DNA from: Chthoniobacterales bacterium
Lineage (GTDB): Bacteria > Verrucomicrobiota > Verrucomicrobiia > Chthoniobacterales > JACTMZ01
DNA length: 64,000 nucleotides
Assembly (NCBI GenBank): GCA_018883245.1
Contig: VEQL01000008.1
Location: forward strand, 1 to 64,000
Direction: 5' to 3'
In this document: positions 58,382 through 64,000 of the stretch, piece after piece
How the letters are laid out: each line of letters starts with the position of its first letter
Numbering within the stretch: position 1 is the stretch's first letter
Translations under genes and position numbers: made by a program
The notes under the pieces: model-generated
Told to the model about the DNA's origin: nothing
The model's database searches: none
The model's input: the letters and a program-made list of their open reading frames with translations, nothing else

Positions 58382-60610
58382 TTAAAGCAACCGGTCACCA
58401 CCCGCGCCGGCCGGAACGAACGCCTCGAACTTGGCGGCCAGATCCTCGAGCTTGGACAGATAGTATGCCGTGTTCTCGTCGCGCTGTTTGGGATTCCACT
58501 CTTCGAGCAGCCTCGCGCTCTCGTAAGCCTTCACCGTCTTCTTTGTGCCGGTGATGTAATAAGTCACACGGTCGCCCGCCTGCATCTTGCGCCCGCTTCG
58601 CAGCGCCAACTCGAAAGCAGCCGAGCGATTCCTCGACGAAGCCGCGATCTTCTTCTGGTAAGCTTCGAGCGAATCCTGCAGCGCCTCGGTTTTGACAAAC
58701 ATCTCCGCATCCCAACTGCGATCGCGCAGCGCTTTGGCGAACTCCGCGTGCATGGATGGAATCACCTCGGGTTTGCCCTCGAGCAACGCCCGCACCGCAC
58801 GCTCGATGAAGATCCGCTGGAATTTTTCCAGCCCGCGCGATTTCAAAGCCGCGCCCTTGATCGACAACTTTCCGTCCTCCGAAAGAAGCGCATAATTCTT
58901 CGCCTTGTAGCTGAACATCGCCGCATAACGCGCGTCGAATTCGACCTCGATGCCCTCGGGCAAAGTGGCCGCCAGTTCCCGGTAAAGACCGTGCCACGTC
59001 GCGTCCTTCGGCGGCGTGAAATAAATGCCGTCCGTGTCGATCTCGATGACGTCCGCCCCGCGCTGGCGCAACCAATCCACCATCCCGCGCAGCAACTCTC
59101 GTCCTTTCGCCGTGACCGCCGCAGCAGCCTCGAAATCGGCGAAATTTCCCTGCGCAAAGCCAAGATATCCGTAAAAGCTGTTGATGAGGATTTTGAAGGT
59201 TCCCTGCAACGCGTCGAGGTGCGCTTTCTGCGCGCCCTTGGCCGAACGCATGGCCGCCTTTGCTTCAAGCCGGAACTTGCGCAACCGCGCCAGCATCTCG
59301 CCGAAGACCCCGAGCGTGTCCGCCTTCGGAAAAAGCCCGAACGAAAGCATGACGGACGGATAGAGCGAGGCAATGTCGCAATGCCACACATCACGCGCCA
59401 CGCCGGTGAAAAAAATGTCAGTGTATCCACCCTCGAACCGGCGCACCTCGGGCAATGACGGGACCGACTGTCCTTGGCGCAGGTATTCGCGCAAAAACAG
59501 GCTGTTGATCTTTGTTGCGTTCCCGCGAATGACCACATCCTGGTAGTTGTAGGGAAAGATCGCCGTCTGCGTGAACCACGCCGGACTCAACGCCGCGGAC
59601 AGCGCCCGAGTCTCGCGCACGTCTTGCAGGGCATACTGCGTGAATGTCTCGCGCTTCTTGTCATGCGCCTCCGTGATCTCGCGTGCACCGAGCTCGATCC
59701 GGTCATCTTCCGCCACGCCGAAATGACGCGCGGCAGCTTTGAGTCCGAAACTTTCCAGCTCGCGCGCTCCCACATCATGGAATTGGACGAGAAACAGCGT
59801 GTCCACAATGTGGCGTCCGTGGATCTCGAACTTGCGGTATTGGATCAGCCTCTCGGCGATCTGCAGCCTCGACGGATGCGACCTCAGCGCGCTGCCGTCG
59901 CGTCCAAGGTCCAGCTTCACCTTGTGCTTGCGCGCCCGCGTCTCGAGATAGGGCAGGTCGAATTTGAATATGTTGTGCCCCTCGATGACATCCGGATCGC
60001 GCTGCCGCACCAAAGCGACGAATTTTTCCAGCACCTCTTTTTCCTGCGCTTCGTCCGAAGGATCATCCACCACGAGGATCTCCTCCCATCCCGAACTGTC
60101 GCTCAGCGAAATGGCCAACAGCGGGTCTTTGGCCGAATCGGACATGACACCATCCGCGCCGGTGAATGTCTCGATGTCCACCTGCATCCTACGCAGATCC
60201 TGGAACGCCATGCCTTTGAACAATGTCCGCCCGCTCTGCAGCAGGTATTGGTGCGCGAGATCGTTCAGCGCGAACACTTGCTTTTTGTATGCGGCCTTCG
60301 CTGTGGAAAACTGTGCAGCACTGTCAAAGGCGACGGTGAAACGAAAAGCATTTTTGCCGGCCAATTCCCTCGAATTTCCCGGCAACGGCTCCGTGGCCCA
60401 GGCGAACGGCTTGTGCGTTGCCTCCTCGACCGTCGTTTTATCCCCGTCGCGCCGGTAAATGTGAACATGGTCCGGAGCGGCAAATTCGACCGCCACGATC
60501 CCCTCTGTCGGATCGACACCAAAAAGCACGGGATCGAGTTCAAGCAATGAAACCGGAGACATATCGGCCACAACCCGGCGATCATAGCTCTGCGCGGAAG
60601 CATGGACCAC
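58382..60610 (-). CDS. polB: Family B DNA polymerase (Pol II-like)
   Basis: About 742 residues from GTG 60610. An ATG at 60562 and a TTG at 60634 are alternatives; the upstream part VVHASAQSYDRR looks coding. Exonuclease motifs: ExoI VDIETFTG, ExoII IEGHNIFKFDLPYL, ExoIII YALQDVRETRAL. Polymerase motifs: A HCDIASLYPSVMLSF, B LQGTFKILINSFYGYLGFA, C VIEIDTDGIYF. All catalytic Asp residues are present, so it should polymerise with proofreading. Pol II acts in repair and lesion bypass in other bacteria. It lies 50 bases downstream of kdsB. Confidence 0.92.
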   Translation of the reverse strand: MVHASAQSYDRRVVADMSPVSLLELDPVLFGVDPTEGIVAVEFAAPDHVHIYRRDGDKTTVEEATHKPFAWATEPLPGNSRELAGKNAFRFTVAFDSAAQFSTAKAAYKKQVFALNDLAHQYLLQSGRTLFKGMAFQDLRRMQVDIETFTGADGVMSDSAKDPLLAISLSDSSGWEEILVVDDPSDEAQEKEVLEKFVALVRQRDPDVIEGHNIFKFDLPYLETRARKHKVKLDLGRDGSALRSHPSRLQIAERLIQYRKFEIHGRHIVDTLFLVQFHDVGARELESFGLKAAARHFGVAEDDRIELGAREITEAHDKKRETFTQYALQDVRETRALSAALSPAWFTQTAIFPYNYQDVVIRGNATKINSLFLREYLRQGQSVPSLPEVRRFEGGYTDIFFTGVARDVWHCDIASLYPSVMLSFGLFPKADTLGVFGEMLARLRKFRLEAKAAMRSAKGAQKAHLDALQGTFKILINSFYGYLGFAQGNFADFEAAAAVTAKGRELLRGMVDWLRQRGADVIEIDTDGIYFTPPKDATWHGLYRELAATLPEGIEVEFDARYAAMFSYKAKNYALLSEDGKLSIKGAALKSRGLEKFQRIFIERAVRALLEGKPEVIPSMHAEFAKALRDRSWDAEMFVKTEALQDSLEAYQKKIAASSRNRSAAFELALRSGRKMQAGDRVTYYITGTKKTVKAYESARLLEEWNPKQRDENTAYYLSKLEDLAAKFEAFVPAGAGGDRLL

Positions 60611-60660
60611 AAAGACTTCGGCGGAAGGATGCAAAACACATCCCGGCGCCTCCGGGCCGG

Positions 60661-61401
60661 TCAGCGTGATGCCCGGCGCAAAGCGCGCTCCGCTTTGGCC
60701 ACGTCGTCGGGCGCATCGACGCCGACCGAACCATGCCGCACCACGATCACTCCGATGGGAACGCCGTGTTCCAAGGCGCGCAACTGCTCGAGCTTTTCCG
60801 CTTTCTCCAGCGGCGTGGGCTTCCATTTCACGAAATCGAGCAAGACCTTGCGCCGGTAGCCATAGATGCCTTGATGGCGGAGATATCTGACCCCTCCGCG
60901 CCCGTCGCGGTCATGAGGAATCACGCTGCGCGAAAAATAAAGCGCGCGTCCGGAGAGATCGGTCACCACCTTGACCACGTTGGGATTGTGCACATCGGCG
61001 GGATCCGTGACGGGATTCGCTGCCGTCACCATTCCGAGCGCCGGATCGGCCTGCAACGCACGCGCCAATCGGTCGATGGTGGACGGCGAAATATCGGGTT
61101 CGTCGCCTTGGACGTTCAATATGACCGGCGAGGATTTGAGCTTCCTTGCCACTTCAGCGAGGCGGTCGGTGCCCGTCGGGTGTCTGGGCGAGGTCAGCGC
61201 CACCTCCGCGCCGAAATCGAACGCGGCCTCGGCAATGCGCATATCGTCGGTGGCGATTATGACATGATCGACACACTTGGCCCGGCGGGCGCGTTCCCAC
61301 ACATGCTGCACGAGAGGTTTGCCATGCAACTCGACCAGGGGCTTGCCGGGGAAGCGCGTCGAGGCCCAACGCGCGGGGATGATCGCTGTCACCGCGGACA
61401 T
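60661..61401 (-). CDS. kdsB: 3-deoxy-manno-octulosonate (Kdo) cytidylyltransferase
   Basis: 246 residues from the ATG at 61401; the longer frame to 61566 lies inside gmhB. KdsB activates Kdo as CMP-Kdo for LPS. The N-terminus TAIIPARWASTRFPGKPLVE, the VIIATDD motif, TSPRHPTGTDRLAEV, NVQGDEPDI and YLRHQGIYGYRR are all family signatures. It overlaps gmhB by 13 bases. Together with the heptose enzymes it shows an LPS inner core with Kdo and heptose. Confidence 0.95.
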   Translation of the reverse strand: MSAVTAIIPARWASTRFPGKPLVELHGKPLVQHVWERARRAKCVDHVIIATDDMRIAEAAFDFGAEVALTSPRHPTGTDRLAEVARKLKSSPVILNVQGDEPDISPSTIDRLARALQADPALGMVTAANPVTDPADVHNPNVVKVVTDLSGRALYFSRSVIPHDRDGRGGVRYLRHQGIYGYRRKVLLDFVKWKPTPLEKAEKLEQLRALEHGVPIGVIVVRHGSVGVDAPDDVAKAERALRRASR

Positions 61402-61931
61402 GCCGCCTCCTTCAGAATAAAATCCGCGGCCGCGCCGATCTCGGGCACGACGGCATCGGCGCCGCAGTCGAGGTGACCACGGCCGTGGCCGGTCTCGACG
61501 AGAACCGTGCGCAGGCCGGCGTTTTGGCCGCAGTCGATGTCCGACGTCTTGTCGCCGACCATCCACGATCGCGAGAGGTCGAGCGCGTGTTCGCGGGCCG
61601 CCTCAATAATCATTGCCGGCGAGGGCTTGCGGCGGTCGCTCGGACGGTCCGGCGTGCTGTCATCGTAATAGGTCGCGAGAATTTCCACCGGACGCAACTG
61701 GCGGAGAACCTCCTCGTGCACTCTCTGGTAATCCTCGCGCGCGAAATATCCGCGGCCGATACCGCTCTGGTTGGTGACGATTACGAGGGCGAACCCGGCT
61801 TCCGAGAGCTTGCGCAGCGCCTCGCATGCGCTAGGAATGACCTCTACCTGCGAGGGTCGGGAGCAATAGTTGACCTCGCGGATGAGTGTGCCGTCGCGGT
61901 CGAAAAAAACGGCGGGGCGCTCAGCCGGCAT
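61389..61931 (-). CDS. gmhB: D,D-heptose 1,7-bisphosphate phosphatase
   Basis: 180 residues from the ATG at 61931; the frame extends upstream within the heptose kinase gene but is not GmhB-like there. HAD-superfamily motifs: FFDRDGTLI (nucleophile and acid Asp), VIVTNQSGIGRGYF, the RKPSPAMI motif, and SWMVGDKTSDIDCG. The loop RPSDRRKPSP differs from the typical GmhB Cys-x-His-x(9)-Cys zinc loop, whose cysteines are not evident here. It removes the 7-phosphate from heptose bisphosphate. It overlaps genes on both sides. Confidence 0.9.
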   Translation of the reverse strand: MPAERPAVFFDRDGTLIREVNYCSRPSQVEVIPSACEALRKLSEAGFALVIVTNQSGIGRGYFAREDYQRVHEEVLRQLRPVEILATYYDDSTPDRPSDRRKPSPAMIIEAAREHALDLSRSWMVGDKTSDIDCGQNAGLRTVLVETGHGRGHLDCGADAVVPEIGAAADFILKEAACPR

Positions 61932-62943
61932 GGTTTTCGAAGCTGGCCAAGAGTTCCTCCGGCGTGAGCGTTGCCGTGCCAAGCTTGCCCACGACAACCC
62001 CGCTGGCGTGGTTGGCGATTTCCGAGGCCTCGACCGGAGTCGCGCCGGCGCAGAGGGAAAGTGCATAGAGCGCGATTGCGGTGTCGCCCGCTCCGGACAC
62101 ATCGAAAACTTCGCGTGCCCGCGTGGGCGTGTGGTGGCGGGTGCCGTCGCGCGTCACCAGCAGCATGCCAAGCTCGCTCAAGGTGATGAGCAACTGCTCG
62201 GTGTCCCATTTTTCGAGAAGGACGGACGCAACCTCGAGCAGCGGACGGTCTTCCAACGGATCGGCGGCAGGCTCGCGCCACGGCTTGCCCGCAGCGGCGA
62301 AGGCCTCGTGGCGGTTGGGCTTGACCACCGTGGCCCCGCGCCATGGCAACGGATTGCCGGGGTTGGGATCCACGGCCACCACGCATCCTGCATCGCGGGC
62401 CAGACCGATCATGGACGATGCGAGGTCCGCATCGAAAAGACCCTTGCCGTAATCTTCGAGGATGACCGCATCGCAGCGCGGCAAAGACTCCTCCAAAGCG
62501 CGGATCAAACCTTTGCGTTCTGCCGGACCGGCCGGGGAAACCGTCTCGCGGTCCACGCGCACGACTTGCTGGGTGCGCGCGATGATGCGCGTCTTGACAG
62601 TGGTCGGCTCGCCACCCTCGCGCGTCAGCACAGCGCCTGTTCCGATGTTGCCCTCTCCGAGCAACGTGCGCAGCCGCGTTCCCGCGGCATCGTCGCCCAC
62701 GAGGCCGAGGACCGACGCACCGGGAGTGAAGGCCCGCAGATTGCGCGCCACATTGGCCGCACCTCCCGGATAGAAAGTTTCGCGCTCCACGGCCACCACC
62801 GGCACCGGTGCCTCCGGCGAAATGCGCGAGACACGCCCCCAGATGAACTCGTCGAGCATCAGGTCGCCCGCGGCGAGAACGCGGCATCCCGGCATCGCCC
62901 CGATGATTTCTCTGAGCCGCAGGGCGCTGGGGACTTGTTCCAC
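61921..62943 (-). CDS. rfaE1: D-glycero-beta-D-manno-heptose 7-phosphate kinase (HldE N-terminal domain/RfaE1)
   Basis: 340 residues starting at GTG 62943. PfkB-family kinase: AAGDLMLDEFIWGRVSRISP and YPGGAANVARNLRAF at the start, LEDYGKGLF, VAVDPNPGN, and the C-terminal signature FDVSGAGDTAIALYALSL with the catalytic Asp. Only the kinase half of E. coli HldE is present; the adenylyltransferase half must be encoded elsewhere. It works between GmhA (19 kb) and GmhB, whose gene overlaps its end by 11 bases. It is the first gene of the kinase-gmhB-kdsB(-polB) run. Confidence 0.93.
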   Translation of the reverse strand: MEQVPSALRLREIIGAMPGCRVLAAGDLMLDEFIWGRVSRISPEAPVPVVAVERETFYPGGAANVARNLRAFTPGASVLGLVGDDAAGTRLRTLLGEGNIGTGAVLTREGGEPTTVKTRIIARTQQVVRVDRETVSPAGPAERKGLIRALEESLPRCDAVILEDYGKGLFDADLASSMIGLARDAGCVVAVDPNPGNPLPWRGATVVKPNRHEAFAAAGKPWREPAADPLEDRPLLEVASVLLEKWDTEQLLITLSELGMLLVTRDGTRHHTPTRAREVFDVSGAGDTAIALYALSLCAGATPVEASEIANHASGVVVGKLGTATLTPEELLASFENHAG

Positions 62944-63005
62944 GGCGACGTTTTTATGCTTTATCTTGCCGCCTCCCCAAGTGAAATTTCCACCACATCT
63001 ATCTA

Positions 63006-63815
63006 ATGCGCCGTTATTTCACCTTTTTCGCTTCAGCCGCCATCCTCGCCGCACCCCTGTCCGCGCAGGAAAAGCCGCCCAAGCAGATCGACCTCGGCCA
63101 GTTCCCCGCGGAGACGGTTGACGACGTGGTCGTGCCCGTGCCGAGCGAAGTCTTCGCCGTGCTCGATAAACTCGGCAATCCTAATTGGCGCGCCCAACTC
63201 GGCCCGCAAACCACCTACCCCGCCACGGCCAACAGGGCCAAGGACGCGCTGCTTCTGGGAACCGTGATCGCGGACGGGTTCGTCGCGGTGGAGGCGGAGG
63301 ACGGAGAGCGCGTGAAAGAAATCGGGCGCAATGTTCTCACCCTCGCCGAGGCGATCAATGTGCGAAAATCCGTGGTCGCACGCAGCAACAGCATCATCGA
63401 GAAAGCCGACGCCCGCCAGTGGAACGCCGTGCGCCGCGAGTTTGACGGCGCGCTGCAGGACGTCCATCAGGCGATGGTCGAACTCAACGACGAGGAACTG
63501 GCCCGCTTGGTCAGCCTGGGCGGGTGGCTCCGCGGCACAGAAGCGCTCACTTCGATCGTCGCGGAAAAATATTCCCGCGAACGGGCCGAACTCCTTTACC
63601 AACCGCTCCTTGTCGGGCACTTCGACAACCAACTCGCATCCATGGGTTCCCGCCTGCGACGCAACCCGCTGGTCGGCGAAGTGCAGAACGCGCTCGCGCA
63701 AATCGGACCGCTGATCAAGGAATCGCCCGAGCACGACATCAGCGCCGAATCGGTCGGCAAAATCAACGGGATCACCAAGCGCACGGTCGCGATGATCCGC
63801 TCGAAAGCCGAGTGA
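63006..63815 (+). CDS. Secreted protein of unknown function
   Basis: 269 residues. The signal peptide MRRYFTFFASAAILAAPLSA is predicted. The mature protein is mainly helical: VPVPSEVFAVLDKLGNPNWR, LLLGTVIADGFVAVEAEDGE, then DVHQAMVELNDEELARLVSL and a final KINGITKRTVAMIRSKAE. No catalytic motif or known family is apparent; a periplasmic location is likely. It is divergent from the heptose kinase gene and followed two bases later by another secreted protein gene, so the two probably form an operon. Confidence 0.75.
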   Translation: MRRYFTFFASAAILAAPLSAQEKPPKQIDLGQFPAETVDDVVVPVPSEVFAVLDKLGNPNWRAQLGPQTTYPATANRAKDALLLGTVIADGFVAVEAEDGERVKEIGRNVLTLAEAINVRKSVVARSNSIIEKADARQWNAVRREFDGALQDVHQAMVELNDEELARLVSLGGWLRGTEALTSIVAEKYSRERAELLYQPLLVGHFDNQLASMGSRLRRNPLVGEVQNALAQIGPLIKESPEHDISAESVGKINGITKRTVAMIRSKAE

Positions 63816-63817
63816 CC

Positions 63818-64000
63818 ATGAATTTTTCCCTTCGCCCCGCCACGCTTGCCCGCACTCTGCTTGCGGCCGCCGCCCTCGCCATGCTTCCCGACGCCGCGCT
63901 GGCTTACGTCGATGACGCCCTCTCCTTCGCTTACGAGGCCGCCAACCCTTACGCCCAACAGGGATGGATCATCCGCGAGGATGCATGGGGCGGCGACTTG
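63818..64000 (+). CDS. Secreted protein of unknown function, cut by window end
   Basis: 61 codons are visible from the ATG at 63818, two bases after the stop of the preceding gene. The N-terminus has a basic start, a hydrophobic stretch LARTLLAAAALAMLP and a likely cleavage site near AALA-Y, so a signal peptide is predicted. The short mature part (YVDDALSFAYEAANPYAQQG) gives no family. The remainder is outside the window. Confidence 0.65.
   Translation, partial: MNFSLRPATLARTLLAAAALAMLPDAALAYVDDALSFAYEAANPYAQQGWIIREDAWGGDL

Overview
The window looks like a chromosomal segment of a GC-rich Gram-negative bacterium of the Verrucomicrobiota. Lineage hints are a PEP-CTERM-tailed protein (about 42 kb), a protein resembling the Verrucomicrobium-type TIGR02597 family (about 43 kb), secreted proteins with thrombospondin type-3 calcium repeats, and a heptose/Kdo lipopolysaccharide pathway next to several secreted proteins I do not recognise. 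No rRNA, CRISPR array or complete mobile element is visible. There is one tRNA.

Layout. 1-6.1 kb is an accessory region: the start of an IS3-family transposase at the edge, a large secreted lectin/RCC1/calcium-repeat protein, an XRE regulator, two toxin-antitoxin modules on opposite strands, a frame-broken PIN toxin, a truncated vapC copy and a possible small RNA unit. 6.1-11.7 kb is a minus-strand housekeeping run (guaA, coaD, DUF177, rpmF, plsX, fabH, tatD). 11.7-19.6 kb holds sugar-nucleotide and envelope genes (glf, an SDR epimerase, gmhA), a prepilin peptidase and a lone MalF-type permease. 19.8-24 kb is a plus-strand run: lipoprotein, STAS protein, RsbU-type phosphatase, grpE, dnaJ. 24-28.5 kb runs leftward: two unrecognised envelope proteins, an FmdB zinc ribbon, dxr and cdsA. 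28.5-41.9 kb runs rightward: tsaE, tsaB, a PBP2, an ABCG-like transporter, two unknown proteins, a polyprenyl-phosphate sugar transferase, lnt, yqgE, an alkyltransferase-like protein and adenine deaminase.

41.9-46.5 kb holds the low-GC PEP-CTERM and TIGR02597-like genes, a TPR-like membrane protein, a hotdog thioesterase and a MenE-like ligase. 46.6-51.1 kb is the most unusual part. Next to a tRNA-Met lie three minus-strand genes: a TIR-TM-Sel1 protein, a glycine-zipper lipoprotein, and a protein joining a RyR domain, a TRAFs-binding/TPR-like module and a class III nucleotidyl cyclase. I propose this as a candidate uncharacterised nucleotide-signalling or defence system. 51.2-64 kb holds rpsT, a small-heat-shock-like remnant, pyruvate carboxylase, an SpmA-SpmB-like fusion, a YkgJ protein, a third vapBC pair, a family B DNA polymerase and a heptose/Kdo cluster (heptose kinase, gmhB, kdsB). 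It ends in two secreted proteins, the last cut by the window edge.

Many neighbouring genes overlap by four bases (ATGA or GTGA), which points to translational coupling. Several genes that begin transcription units have promoter-like sequences only a few bases before the start codon, which suggests short-leader or leaderless mRNAs.
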